The notes under the pieces: generated by a model
Databases searched by the model: none
What the model was told of the DNA's origin: nothing
What the model saw: only the letters and a program-made list of their open reading frames with translations
Shown here: positions 22,800-34,078 of the stretch, piece after piece
How positions within the stretch are numbered: position 1 is the first letter of the stretch
How the letters are laid out: the number at the start of each line of letters is the position of its first letter
NCBI RefSeq assembly: GCF_000518725.1
Contig: NZ_KI912485.1
Coordinates: 307,906 to 371,905 of the forward strand
Direction: 5' to 3'
Length of the DNA: 64,000 nt
Origin: Mesoplasma seiffertii ATCC 49495
GTDB lineage: Bacteria; Bacillota_I; Bacilli_A; Mycoplasmatales; Mycoplasmataceae
Made by a program: the position numbers and the translations under genes

Positions 22800-24128
22800 C
22801 TAGAATGGTAGTCTTTTTATTTGAAGAACATTTTTATCATCATATACTAAAAACACTCTTCATCCAATACGTTTGAATATAGCGTTATTTCCATCAACTC
22901 CGCCAAAGATATTATGATTTGCGTAGTATTTTAATGTCAACGCAACACGAATATCTGCTGCGGGAATATAATTATCTATTAATAAAAATACAAGTCCCGT
23001 AATTAATACCGCAGCAATGATTGCTACCATTACTCCATGAGTTCAATTATATTTATCTCTTGGTTTAATTAAACCCGAAAAGGCTGACCCTAAAGCAATT
23101 GCTACTCCATTAACCAAAAAGTCTTGAGCATTTCCCATTACAAAAGAAAATATTATAATTAACACTAATGGTCAAACAGACTTAAGTTTTGAAAATTTTG
23201 CAGTAATTGTACGATCACCAGAAGTATTCATCAATAACATTCCACAAATAATTGACAAGACTGGTAGCATTCCTCCAGTAATTGTTGCAGGTAAAGTTGT
23301 TGAAGCTAAAAATCCAGTTAAGATATATGCTGGAACAAACGCTGCTATCATTCGATATGATCCCATGCGTGTTTCAGTAATTTTAGTCGTTAAGAATATT
23401 GTCGATCCAATAAAGAAAATAAATAGCATAATCATCACAATATTGGCTGAATGCGGTGCTAAACCATATGTGAAAATTCTTCATCATTGACCACCAAGTA
23501 TTGTTAAGGAATAGGTTGTTCCTCCAAAAATTAATGTGATTACTTTTGAGTGTTCATTTAACTCCGCAGCTTCAGCACTTGTGGCTGTGAAAATTGTAAT
23601 TAATGATAAAACAATTGGGGTTACTACAAATAAGAATAAAATAACTCAACTAGTAGTAACCTTATTGGTTTTAAGCGCCGCTACAAATTTATTTAAAGTT
23701 TCTTGGTTAGCTTTTTCATCTTCCACAGTTGGTTCAGCAGCAACTTCTTTTTTAGCTTTGGTAAATTCAATTAAATTAATCGATGGGAAAAACTCCAATA
23801 AATTTTCTTTAAGAATTCTCTGATTAGTAACTACTTTAACTTCATCAGCGAATTTAGTAACTTCTGGTGTTTCATTGTTAATAATAATTTTTAACATTTT
23901 AACTTTATGACGATCATTTATTTTTGCCTTTTTAATGACTGTCATTGCTTCTGAGTTTGTTTTCAAATCAAAATCAAACTCACTAATCACAACCATTCCG
24001 TACTCATGATTTTTGTTAATTAGAAAAACTAATCCATCAGTTACTTTCGAATTAATTGCCTTATATTTTTCAGTTTTAGTTAAAAATTTAACCAAACCTG
24101 ACTTAATTTCACTATAAGTAAAATCCAT
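22800..24128 (-). CDS. Rhomboid-like membrane protein, probably without protease activity
   Basis: 442 residues. Residues 1-155 are soluble and mixed alpha/beta, with acidic and Lys-rich segments. From about residue 160 there are six to seven hydrophobic segments. The pattern GGQWWRIFTYGLAPHS, then a helix, then MGSYRMIAAFVPAYILTGFL, then TITGGMLPVLSIICGMLL follows the rhomboid order of conserved blocks. Where active rhomboids have GxSG, this protein has TGGML, with no serine. This suggests a pseudoprotease. Recognition is by pattern only. It starts one base after rluD ends. Confidence 0.6.
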
Positions 24129-24129
24129 A

Positions 24130-25056
24130 TTATGCTTCCCCCCTTAATTCTTTAATTTTATCATTAAATTCTTGCGGAAGTTCAGCTATAAATTCCATTC
24201 TTTGATTTGTAGTTGGATGATTGAATACTAATTTGTATGCATGTAGGTATTGTCCTCAACTTGTATCTTTATCTGTTAAGCGTCCATACATCGGATCTCC
24301 CATTACTGGAAACTTAATAAAATTGAAATGAACTCTAATTTGATGAGTTCTTCCAGTTTCAATTGAACAACGTACAAGAGTTGCATTGTCAAAACGTTCA
24401 ATAACTTCAAAATTAGTTTTAGCATGCTTTGAATTTTTATTTGTCACCATCATTTTTTTACGGTCATTTTGATGACGGCCAATTGGAGCATCAATAATTC
24501 CCTTATTTTCCGGAATTACTCCTCATACTAAAGCCTGATATTCTTTATAAACTTCATGGTCAACCAACATTTGTGATAATGCCTTATGAGCTTTATCATT
24601 TTTAGCCACAATTAATAATCCGGTAGTTTGACGATCCAAACGGTGGACAATTCCTGGGCGTTCAACTCCACCAATTGATGATAAATCATCAATTGCTTCT
24701 AGTAATCCGTTAACCAAAGTTCCACTTGTGTTTCCAGCTCCTGGATGTACCACAATATTATTTGGTTTATTGATTACTAAAATATCCTGATCTTGATAAA
24801 TAATTTCAAAATCAATTTTTTCTGCCACAACGTCTGTTGACTTTGGAGCCGGAATTGTAATGATGATTTCATCATTTTCAGCAATATTAACTTTTTGAGA
24901 TTCAGCAATTGTTCCATTAATTTGAATATTTTGATCTTTAATTAACTTTTGAATAAATGCTCTTGAAAGGTCATGGTCTTCTTTTAAAGCCTCTGCTAAA
25001 TATTTATCTAAACGATTGCTTTTAGCTTTAGCAATAATTCTAATTTGTTTTTCCAT
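24130..25056 (-). CDS. rluD: Ribosomal large-subunit pseudouridine synthase, RluD type
   Basis: 308 residues. An S4 RNA-binding domain occupies residues 14-75 (NRLDKYLAEAL...SRAFIQKLIKDQNIQING). The catalytic domain has the conserved GIVHRLDRQTTGLLIVAK with the catalytic Asp near residue 142, and TGRTHQIRVHF near 235. Length is normal for RluD/RluC-like enzymes. Begins 1 base after lspA ends; the lspA-rluD order is common in Firmicutes. The exact target uridine is not deducible. Confidence 0.94.
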
Positions 25057-25057
25057 T

Positions 25058-25660
25058 CTAAACCTCTGTTTCTTTATTTGATTGATTAGTTTTTTTAGCT
25101 GCCAAGTGAATTTTCAATTGTTTGACTCCCTCAATAACAATTGCAATGATAAATCAGACAACTCCAATATTAACTCAAATGTCAGCTAAGTTGAAAATAG
25201 CATCTTTAGCTCACGGTAATTGTAATCATGAAGCCACACTAATAAAGTCAACAACTCCACCATATTGGCCTTCTAAATTAGGTGGAGCTCAGGCACGAGC
25301 CACTAAATTACCAATTGCTCCAGCTAACATGATAGTAATTGCTATCAAAATTTTACGTTCTGTTAAAAATACAAAGGCAATCATTAATACTAGCGCTGAC
25401 AAAGTCGCTAAGGTAATAGTCAAACCTAGTTTATCAGCATTAGCTCCTCCAGCAGATCCCATATTAATAATAAATTTAAAATCTAAAAAGTTTTTAATAA
25501 TGGTAATCGCTGATCCTGATTGTTCCATTTTTGCCACAACAATTGCTTTTGAAATTCAATCTAAAGCGACTAAAATCACAAAAATTGGTAGACATACAAT
25601 TAACTTAAATTTTCATTGATAATCACGATTTTTTAAATTTTGACTTAATTCTAATCACAT
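25058..25660 (-). CDS. lspA: Lipoprotein signal peptidase (signal peptidase II)
   Basis: 200-residue membrane aspartic protease that cuts lipoprotein leaders; the lipoproteins in this window are likely substrates. Visible motifs: LDWISK near residue 34, INMGSAGG, GNLVARA, GVVDFISV with one catalytic Asp, and FNLADIWV with the second. The usual N-x-x-D-R is N-L-V-A-R here, so the conserved Asp of that motif is missing while both catalytic Asp remain. Longer than the usual 150-165 residues owing to N- and C-terminal basic tails. AAAAGGAGATTAT precedes the start. Confidence 0.93.
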
Positions 25661-25675
25661 ATAATCTCCTTTTGA

Positions 25676-28408
25676 TTATTTTAGATTGACCACTTCATAA
25701 CAACGTTGACAAACTTCTTGATTGACTAATTCATCAAAAATTCCTCAACAGCGCTCACATTTAGCACCATTACGTAATTTAACATTTACAAATGCCAAGT
25801 TTTGTTCACTAAAATCTTTTGTTGGTTCAACAAACTTAAGTTGACTAACAATAAAAATTTGTGCCAAATTGTCAATCTTTGCTAAATTTGCATATTGTGG
25901 TTTTAATCCGATTTCAACAGTTGCTTCGAAAGCCTTATTAATCACTTTACTTTCACGAGCAATTTCTAGAGCTTTATTAACATCATCTCTTAATTCCATA
26001 ACCTTTGTTCATGTTTCAACAAATTCGCTTGATTGTTTAAACTCTTGGTTACGCACATCTAATAAATGAACTGATGCCAATTTATCAGCAATTGGCAATG
26101 CTTGATAAACTTCTTCAATAGTATGCACTAAAATTGGTCTTAAAGTATCGATTAAAACTCATAGTTGTTCAAATAATACTGTTTGAACTTGACGACGTCT
26201 TAAAGAATCTTGAGCGTCAACATATAAAATATCTTTAATGAAGTCTAGATAAAATGCTGACAAATCTTTAGTTACATAATTAATTGTGGCATTGTAAACA
26301 ACATTGTATTGAAGATTCTCATATGCTTCAATAACTTTTGTTTTAAACTCAGTTAAATTATGTAGAGCAAATTGATCAACTTCGGTTAGATTTGTTTGAT
26401 AATCTTTTGTACTATCAAAATCAGCTAGATTAGCTAAAATAAATCGCATAGTATTTCTAAACTTACGGTATGTTTCAGAAACTTGTTTAATAATTTCTGG
26501 TCCAATTTTTTGATCATCAGTATAATCTGTTGATGCGACTCATAAGCGTAAAATATCAGCTCCTAAATCATTAGCAAAGTCAATTGGATCAATTCCATTA
26601 CCCAATGATTTTGACATTTTGTTTCCCTTCTCATCGGTTGTCATTCCATGAGAAACTAATTTTTTATATGGAGCAACTCCACCAAAAACAGTTGCGTTAA
26701 TCATTGAAGCATTAAATCATCCACGATATTGATCATTACCTTCAAGATAAATATCATATGGTAACTTATATTCTGGAAATCTATCTTGAAGGGCAATTGC
26801 ACTTGACCCAGAGTCAAATCAAACATCCAAAATATCTTTTTCTTTACGAAGATTTTGATTTTGTCATTGAGTCGGTAAGAACGTGTCTGCTGGTAATTCA
26901 AATCATGAGTTAGTTCCCAATTCAGCAATTTTATTAATTGCGAATTCCAAAATTTCATTATCTAAAATTAACTCATCTTGATTATTGTAAAATCCAATGA
27001 TTGGAACTCCTCATAAACGTTGACGAGAAATTGTTCAATCAGTACGATCATCTAAAACTTGATATAAACGTTGTTTTGCTCATTTAGGGTTAGTTGTAAT
27101 TTGGTCAACATTACGTAAAATTTCTGCTTTAGCATTTTTTAAACCAACAAATCATTGTAAAGTACAACGATAGATCACCGGTTTTTTAGTTCTTCAATCA
27201 TGTGGATATGAATGCGAAATGAATTTTAATTTTAATAAATTTTTAGAAGCTGCCAATCGTTGCCCAATCTCTTTATTAGTATCATCATAAAACTTTCCAA
27301 CTAGTGATGGATCAAGTTGCGCAATTTCTTCAGTAAACTTTCCTTGATTGTCAATTGGGGCAAATGGTTCTAAACCATGCTTCTTAACAATGACATAATC
27401 GTCTTCTCCAAATCCCCCAGCAGTATGAACAAGTCCTGTTCCTGCCTCAGCTGTTACATGATCACCATGAACAACTTGAGATATTTTTGTAGGATATAGT
27501 GGATGAGCATATTCTAATCCCAATAGTTCAGACCCTTTAAAGTGTTTTAAGACTTCAACTGCTTCTCAACCAATTGCTTCACTAACTGAGTTAACTAATG
27601 ATTCAGCAATAATAAATTGGCGAGGGTCATTAGCTGGTTGTACAATTACATAGTCCATTCCTTGGCCAACAGCAATTAATTGATTTGACGGAATTGTTCA
27701 AGGAGTTGTTGTTCAAATTACTAAATTAACTCCCGCTTCAACTTGATGATTTCCAGTTGTGATTTCACAAGCTACAAAAATCGTTGGTGACTTAATATCA
27801 GCATATTCAATTTCTGATTCTGCTAATGCTGATTCACTTGAAGGTGATCAATAAATTGGTTTTAACGCTTTATAGATTAATCCCTTTTGATACATTTTCT
27901 GAAATAAACGTAATTCAGAGATTTCAAAGTCATGGTCCAAAGTCACATATTTAGTATTATAATCGGTAAACATTCCCAAACGTTTAAATTGAGTTGCTTG
28001 TTTATCAACTTGTTGTAAAGCATATTTTTCACACAACTTACGAAATGCTACTGGGTCCATAGTTTTGCGATCAACACCAGTTTTTGTAACTGCTGTTTCA
28101 ATTGGTAATCCATGAGTATCTCATCCCATAATAAATGGTGCCTGATAACCATTGGCGTTTTTTCAACGAATAATCATGTCCTTTAAAGTTTTGTTTAAAG
28201 CATGTCCAATATGTAAATCTCCATTAGCATATGGGGGACCATCATGAAGCATAAATAATGGTTTGCCCTCATTTAAAGCTATCTTTTGTTGATAAATTTG
28301 GTTTTCTTCTCAGAATTTTTCAAAAACTGGTTCCTTATCTTTTAACCCTGCACGCATATCGAAACTTGTTTGCCCGATTAATAATGTGTCTTTATATTTA
28401 TTTGCCAT
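25676..28408 (-). CDS. ileS: Isoleucyl-tRNA synthetase
   Basis: 910-residue class I synthetase. HIGH-type motif [11 protein letters not shown] near residue 65 after HDGPPYANG; editing domain in the middle ([22 protein letters not shown]); KMSKS near residue 598; C-terminal zinc-binding CERCWG...CQRCYEV. Length and order are those of bacterial IleRS. A T-box leader lies upstream, so expression should rise when uncharged tRNA-Ile accumulates. It is followed 15 bases later by lspA and then rluD, probably one operon. Confidence 0.97.
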
Positions 28409-28423
28409 CTTTTTTTCTCCTAT

Positions 28424-28650
28424 AAAATAAAATCGCTCCTATAAAAAGGAGCGATTAACCGCGGTACCATCCTAATTAATAAACTGTCTTGTTTATCATC
28501 TTTAGGTTTTAACGGGACCACCGCAGAATTCTACTCAAATTACTTTTTTCTTTTCTGTTAAAAAATAGTGATAATCATTATAATAGTTAACTAGTTTCCA
28601 CCAACCACTAGCTCTCTTAGTAACATCTTATGATGACCGTGTCTATTTCG
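28424..28650 (-). promoter_or_regulatory. T-box riboswitch leader of ileS
   Basis: On the minus strand the leader has a Stem I with AGAGAGCTAGTGGTTGGTGG features and a base helix AAATAG/CTATTT. The candidate specifier codon ATC precedes the base helix 3' strand and matches isoleucine. Further down are the T-box core AGGATGGTACCGCGG (about 28459-28475) and a terminator stem AATCGCTCCT/AGGAGCGATT (28431-28456). Uncharged tRNA-Ile would stabilise the antiterminator. Confidence 0.9.
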
Positions 28651-28665
28651 TTTATATATAAATAA

Positions 28666-28671
28666 ATTATA
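28666..28671 (-). promoter_or_regulatory. Possible -10 site of the ileS T-box transcript
   Basis: Consensus TATAAT on the minus strand, about 20 bases before the start of the T-box structure. No good -35 hexamer is visible at 16-18 bases. Confidence 0.4.
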
Positions 28672-28701
28672 TGTTATTTTTGAATATTTTAAAATATTTA
28701 A

Positions 28702-29685
28702 TTACGACTTTTTTTCTGGTAATTGATTTTTTTTAACAAACTTTAATGATATCTCACGATAATTTTCCCCAAACTCAATAATTGATTTTGTGTGATGGTA
28801 ACCTTTATCATAAATCACCATTTCATTACGATTTGAATCTTCTAAATTATTTTTTAAATCGCACATACGAAAACTATCTAAATGATCAGTAATTCGATCA
28901 TACCGATTGTGAAAGTACATTACCGGAATATAGTCAACATCTGGTTTTGCCAAATCTAAAAATGCTAAGTGCTCCAAATTAACTCCATACTCTTCACGAT
29001 AGATTGCCATCATATCTTTTAAAACTTCTCGAGCATAACCTTCAAACATTTTTGGGGCATTATTGTTAATCATCCGTTCTAACAATTCTGGAACTGACAT
29101 ATATGCGGAATCGGCAATTGCTCAACGAATGTTTGCTTGCTTAATTAATTCAGGTTCTGTTAAAACTAAGTGATTAATTGTGAATGCTCCCATACTTGTA
29201 CCAACTAATCCCATTTCCTCAACGCGATAACTTGATATTAATCAGTTAATTACCGCCATTAAATCTCATTTTTCTTTATAACCTCAAGTAACTACGTCAA
29301 CTTCACTACCACCATGATTACGAAAGTCAAATGTCAGAACATTATAGCCTAATTCACGATAATGTCAGGTTAAGTAAAGGACACTAAACCGATCAGAATT
29401 GAAACCATGAACTCCGATAATTCATTTGTTTGATGGGAGATCATTTAATCAAATACTTCCAGCAATTTTTGTCCCATCTTTGGATGGAACCATAAAACTA
29501 GCATTGGGGGTTTTATATTGTAAAATTCCCAATTTTTTATTAGAATTACGAGTAATTGGTGAAAGGTCAAACAGTTTAATTATATTAAGTTTTAAATTAG
29601 TTCCATCTTGACGTTCAAATATTGTTTTAGAAAAATGTGAATTTCACATAGAAATTAATGCTCTCGCTAAGTTTGAATATCCCAT
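28702..29685 (-). CDS. Alpha/beta hydrolase (second copy)
   Basis: 327 residues. GVHGFNSDRF near residue 100 supplies the oxyanion region, and GLVGTSMGAF near residue 165 the nucleophile serine. YFHNRYDRI near 265 gives the acid, and KGYHHTKS near 300 the final His. Same order and spacing as the hydrolase at 21112-22128, with modest identity (shared NKWIIGVHG-like and GYNVLTFD-like segments), so the two are paralogues. Monocistronic. A CGG Arg codon is at 29389-29391. Substrate unknown. Confidence 0.85.
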
Positions 29686-29743
29686 AACTACTCCTTGCAA
29701 TATTAGTATTATATCATTAACATTCAATGCAAATTAAAATGGA

Positions 29744-29772
29744 AAAACAAAAACTCTCAATGATTGAGAGTT
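29744..29772 (-). terminator. Terminator of the division operon
   Basis: On the minus strand ACTCTCAAT / ATTGAGAGT with T-rich tail, overlapping the sepF stop codon. Confidence 0.85.
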
Positions 29773-30169
29773 ATTTGCGAATTATAAATTTAAAAACTTC
29801 ATTTTCAATTTTGCGGTGTTCTCCATCCAGAGCATAAGTGATTCCACTTAAAAAATCTTTAACCCGACGTTTCTCATCAGATTGAAGATTATAGAAATCA
29901 ACTAAAATAACTTTATTTTGAATTAACTCATCAATCATTGTTTGAATTTCTCGATATTTTTTGGGTGCAAAAACGTGAGTTTTTTTCTTAACATCAAATG
30001 ATAGTTCTTTTGACTTTCCTTGTTCAATAGTTATCTCTTCAAATTCTTTTAAACCACTATCAAACTCGACTAGTTGTTGGGTGAACTCTTCTTTGTATTC
30101 ACTAATTGCACTAGCGGAGTGATTTTCTGTTTTAGGTGGTTTAGGTTTAATATTTTTAAAAAGGCTCAT
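29771..30169 (-). CDS. sepF: Cell division protein SepF
   Basis: 132 residues. SepF tethers and bundles FtsZ filaments at the membrane. The C-terminal 80 residues match the SepF fold: HVFAPKKYREIQTMIDELI, VILVDFYNLQ, RRVKDFLSGITYALDG, then EVFKFII. The N-terminal 50 residues are a polar linker starting MSLFKNIKPK; a clear membrane-anchoring amphipathic helix is not obvious. It starts one base after the ftsZ stop. Confidence 0.9.
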   Translation of the reverse strand: MSLFKNIKPKPPKTENHSASAISEYKEEFTQQLVEFDSGLKEFEEITIEQGKSKELSFDVKKKTHVFAPKKYREIQTMIDELIQNKVILVDFYNLQSDEKRRVKDFLSGITYALDGEHRKIENEVFKFIIRK

Positions 30170-30170
30170 C

Positions 30171-31304
30171 TTACTTTAAAAAAGTCGGAAAGTCATCGTT
30201 GTCAAAAATATCTTCAGCTTTTAAAGGTTCTTCAACAGCTGGAACTGGGCGCGGTTTATTAATTTCAACTTCTGATTTAAGAATTTTGTCTAATGGATCA
30301 CGTTCAACAATACGTGCTTGACGAGTTGGACGTTCATTAACAATCTCTTCACCTGGTTTTTCGCTAAATCCTGTAGCAATAACACTAACTACAATATCAT
30401 CTTCTTGACCTAAATGTTGGTTAACTGAAATTCCGAAAACAATGTTAACATCTTCATTTTCCGTAGCATCAGTAATAATGTCAACAACATCATAAGCATC
30501 ATTTAAAGAAGTATTTGGACCTCCCATAATGTTAATAATAATATCTTTAGCTCCTGTAATTTTTGTATCTAACAAACTTGAAGAAATTGCACGTTTAGCA
30601 GCAGTTTCGGCACTACGTTCTCCACCAGCAGCTCCACGTCCAAATAATGCATTTCCTTTTTTAGACATAACTGTTTTAACATCAGCAAAGTCTAAGTTAA
30701 TCACTGCTGGAGTAGCAATTAAGTCAGTAATTGTTTTAACTCCTTCTTTTAAAATAGAGTCAGCTTCTTTAAATGATTCTTCAATTGGAATTCCTCCTGA
30801 TAATAATAACTTATCATTTGAAATTACAATTACTGAGTCAACATATTTTTTAAGTTCAACTAATCCTTGTTCAGAATATTTTAAACGGTGACGACCCTCG
30901 AAACGGAAAGGTTTGGTTACAATTCCAATAACAAGAGCTCCAGATTCAGCGGCAATTTTAGCCACGATTGGTGCTGCTCCTGTTCCAGTTCCTCCACCCA
31001 TTCCAGCAGCAACGAAAATAAGATCCGCTCCAGCTAAGGCTTTTTTAATTTCAGTTTCAGATTCTAAAGCAGCTTGTTTTCCGATTTCGGGATTTGCCCC
31101 TGCTCCTAGACCTTTTGAAGTTTTTTCTCCAAGAATTATTTTGTTTTCAGCACTTGAGCTAAGTAAAACTTGTGCATCAGTATTAGCAACAATAAACTCA
31201 ACTCCTTTAACATCTTCATCGATCATACGGTTAACAGCATTATTACCTGCTCCACCAACTCCAATTACTTTTATGACTGCTTTTTGTGTAAAATTATTTT
31301 CCAT
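30171..31304 (-). CDS. ftsZ: Cell division protein FtsZ
   Basis: 377-residue tubulin-like GTPase. VIGVGGAGNNAVNRM lies near residues 12-26; the tubulin signature GGGTGTGAAP near 105; the T7-loop catalytic NLDFADVKT near 207. The C-terminal tail carries a FTFLK-like end (DDFPTFLK). I chose the ATG at 31302-31304 (MENNFTQ) with GGGAGCGTTTATT before it, not the in-frame upstream codons. mraZ-rsmH-ftsA-ftsZ-sepF form one tight operon. Confidence 0.97.
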   Translation of the reverse strand: MENNFTQKAVIKVIGVGGAGNNAVNRMIDEDVKGVEFIVANTDAQVLLSSSAENKIILGEKTSKGLGAGANPEIGKQAALESETEIKKALAGADLIFVAAGMGGGTGTGAAPIVAKIAAESGALVIGIVTKPFRFEGRHRLKYSEQGLVELKKYVDSVIVISNDKLLLSGGIPIEESFKEADSILKEGVKTITDLIATPAVINLDFADVKTVMSKKGNALFGRGAAGGERSAETAAKRAISSSLLDTKITGAKDIIINIMGGPNTSLNDAYDVVDIITDATENEDVNIVFGISVNQHLGQEDDIVVSVIATGFSEKPGEEIVNERPTRQARIVERDPLDKILKSEVEINKPRPVPAVEEPLKAEDIFDNDDFPTFLK

Positions 31305-31320
31305 AATAAACGCTCCCTTT

Positions 31321-32694
31321 TTAGTTTTTAAATTCTTTCTCGTCAATTAAGATTCCATTATCTTTTAGAAACAATGGTTGATTAACATTTAAATGATTCT
31401 TTTTTGGAACTAGACTTCCAAATGTATTGTTTTCAACTTGTTGATTATTATTGAATTGTAAATTAATGCCATTGTAAATTGATGTAACAATCTTATCCTT
31501 ACGGATAGAATTCATAGTTTTGGCATAACTAACTGCTCCCACTGCACTAATTATTTGATGATTATTGTTGGCTCCAAAAATTCTTTTTCCATAAACATAA
31601 TCATTGGCAAATTTTGAACCTCTTCGAAGAATTGTTTCTACTCCAGGAATTTCGGTGATTGTTCCAAAATTGTGAGTAACCAATTCTCCTTGAGTAAAGT
31701 TCTTACTCATGTTTCTTTTAATCGGTCCATAAAAATTATCAAATATTGTCATAACAGTTTCTTTAATTTGTGTTCCTGTCATTTTATCTAATGCTTTATT
31801 AGTTGAGTTTCAGTTTTGGTAAACTACACTTTGATCATTATTGTTTGAACCAAAATCAAGGTTATGCATTAAATAATTTTTAGCAATTTCTTTATTAACA
31901 CGAAGTTTTTTGGCAATCATACTAATGATTTTATCTGTCCCATCGATAAAGGTTTTAAAGTAGACCAGTTTACGACCTTCAAAAACTCCTGCTTCAATTT
32001 GATTTTCTTTTCAATCAATTACAAGGACACGTTGCTTTTCACTATATTGATCAGCTACAGCATTATATAAAGAACTAATTCTTGTATTAACTCCGTTAAC
32101 TTTTAAAACTTCTTTACCAGCTTTTGTAATGACCATACGATGAGAATTTAGCATATGTTCTGAAATGTGCACGAACTTAATTCTGACCGTTAGTTTTTCG
32201 GTTTGAATATTTGCGATTCGCTCCAAAGTTGTATACTTATCATCTGCCTGAATTTCAATAATCTCTTCACTGAAAATTTCGTGATTATCAACTTTTGATT
32301 TAATTTTTAAATCCCCAATGATTTTTTTGATGACTTTTTTAGTAACAACAATTCCTTGAGGATTACTTTCTGAAACAAAATTGCTAGTAAATGGCTTTTC
32401 TGTATAAATAAGATTTTTGTTAGGAGCTATCAAAATAACATTGTCAATTTTTAAACCATTATGAGAGTTTTCAAATTCGGCAACCATTTTTCCAAATTCT
32501 CTTGCTGTCTTTACCGTATCTTTAACATGTTCATCTTTGTCTAATCAACCATTATTTAAAGCTGCTGGAGCAAATGACTTTTTGGTAAACAATACCATTG
32601 GATTATTTCCGATATATTTAAATACTGAAAAAATCATTGCTTCATTTTTTATTTCTAATGTTGCATAAACATCAATGTTGAAATTGTTAATCAT
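31321..32694 (-). CDS. ftsA: FtsA-like cell division protein
   Basis: 457 residues. Position between rsmH and ftsZ and a size matching actin-fold FtsA suggest the FtsZ membrane anchor. Sequence support is weak. Segments VLVIDWKENQIEAGVFEGRKLVYF (phosphate-1 like) and a C-terminal ISAVGAVSYAKTM (phosphate-2/adenosine region, AxGA-like) fit an actin-type ATPase. GVNTRISSLYNAVAD resembles the FtsA 1C-domain neighbourhood. No clear C-terminal amphipathic helix was identified. The gene is very diverged, as in other Entomoplasmatales. Confidence 0.75.
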
Positions 32695-32712
32695 GATATC
32701 ACTCCTATCTAT

Positions 32713-33639
32713 TTATTTCTTTTCTATAACTCATAATTTGGCGCTATGAGAACGACGATTTTTATTAAGTTCTGTTGTTGTTGCCTTAATTGGTTTTTTA
32801 ATTACTAAACGAAATTGAGAATTTGATTCAACTTCAATTGGCAATGATGCTAGAAAATGATCTTGTTCAGAAACAGTCACTTCTTTAAAAATCTCTTTCA
32901 CAATTTTTTCTTCTAATGAATGAAAGGTAATTACCGAAATTCGTCCTTGAGGTTTTAATAAATTTAAACCTTGTCTTAAAGAATCTTTAAGAACCTCAAT
33001 TTCGTTGTTTACAAAAATCCTTAGCGCTTGAAAAGTTTTCTTGGCTGGATGCTTAGGTTTTTTTAATTCTTTTTGAGGCATTGATCGCTTAATTATTTCA
33101 ACTAATTCGAATGTTGTGTTTACTGGACGTGAATTGCAAATGTTTCGAGCAATACTTGGGGCAAACTTTTCATCTCCATATGTTCAAAAGATTTTTTTAA
33201 GATCTTCTTCGCTATACTCATTAACAACTTTTGCAGCTGTAAGTAAATTATTTACCGGATCCATTCTCATATCCAACGGTCCATCAAAACGATAACTAAA
33301 TCCTCGCTCAGGAACATCAAATTGTGGTGAACTAACACCTAAGTCATATAAAATTCCGTCAACTTCGAAAACTCCTTTAATTGATAATAGAGCTTCTAAG
33401 TTTAAGAAGTTACCTTCAAGAATTTCGAAATTATTAGAAATAGCGGTTAACCTTGCTTTACCTTCTTCAATAGCTGTCGGATCTTGATCTATTGAATAAA
33501 GTTTACCACTAGTTAAACGTTTTAAGATTTCACTAGAATGACCTCCCCGACCAAGAGTACAATCAACATAAATTCCGGTTGGCTTAATATTTAACATTTC
33601 AATTGATTCGGCAAGCAATACTGGAATATGCTGTTCCAT
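32713..33639 (-). CDS. rsmH: 16S rRNA m4C1402 methyltransferase
   Basis: 308 residues. SAM-dependent enzyme. It starts MEQHIPVLLAESIEML; the SAM motif is YVDCTLGRGGHS near residues 25-37; GILYDLGVSSPQ and ERGFSYRFDGPLDMRMD near 95-125 are diagnostic of MraW/RsmH. The end has RRSHSAKLWVIEK with TGA for Trp. It starts two bases after mraZ. Confidence 0.96.
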
Positions 33640-33641
33640 AG

Positions 33642-34070
33642 TTAAGCCACGCTTCCTAAGTTATCAGCAATTACTTCCATTTTGTCAGCATTTTCATTTT
33701 CATAAGAGTCAAACTTTACACGATCTCATATTTCAGCTTTTGTTCCCAAACCTAAAATATAAACATCTTTTGAGATGTTCGCTAGTTGTAATAAGTTTGC
33801 GGGAATTTTAATTCTTCCTGAAGAATCAATTTCAACTTCAGCAGAATTGGCAAAAATTGTTCTGCTTAGCATACGAGCTTCAGAATTCATGTTTGGATAT
33901 GACAATACCTGTTGTGATCACTTATTAAACTCTTCGACGCTGCGTAATTCTAAACTACCTTCAAAACCCTTAGATACATAAACAGTACTTCCTAATTTAT
34001 TTCTAAGTTTAGATGGAATGGTAAGACGAAGTTTGTCATCCAAACTATGCTCATAAGTTCCCAATAACAT
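33642..34070 (-). CDS. mraZ: Transcriptional regulator MraZ
   Basis: 142 residues. Two SpoVT/AbrB-like halves: LLGTYEHSLDDKLRLTIPSKLR at the N-terminus and FANSAEVEIDSSGRIKIPANLL in the second half, each with a DxKxR / DSSGRI signature. MraZ binds short repeats upstream of its own operon. First gene of the division operon, with two matching 10-base boxes immediately upstream. Confidence 0.95.
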
Positions 34071-34078
34071 GACATTTC

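Noticed and set aside
25122..25619. 165-residue plus-strand frame opposite lspA
   Set aside because: Antisense shadow of lspA with no start signals.
30171..31346. Longer ftsZ start (MTRKNLKTKKG...)
   Set aside because: It begins within the end of ftsA; the ATG at 31302-31304 has a good ribosome site and matches FtsZ N-termini.
30529..31350. Plus-strand frames opposite ftsZ (120 and 145 residues)
   Set aside because: They are antisense to ftsZ, hydrophobic by codon shadow, and have no ribosome site; ftsZ itself is unambiguous.
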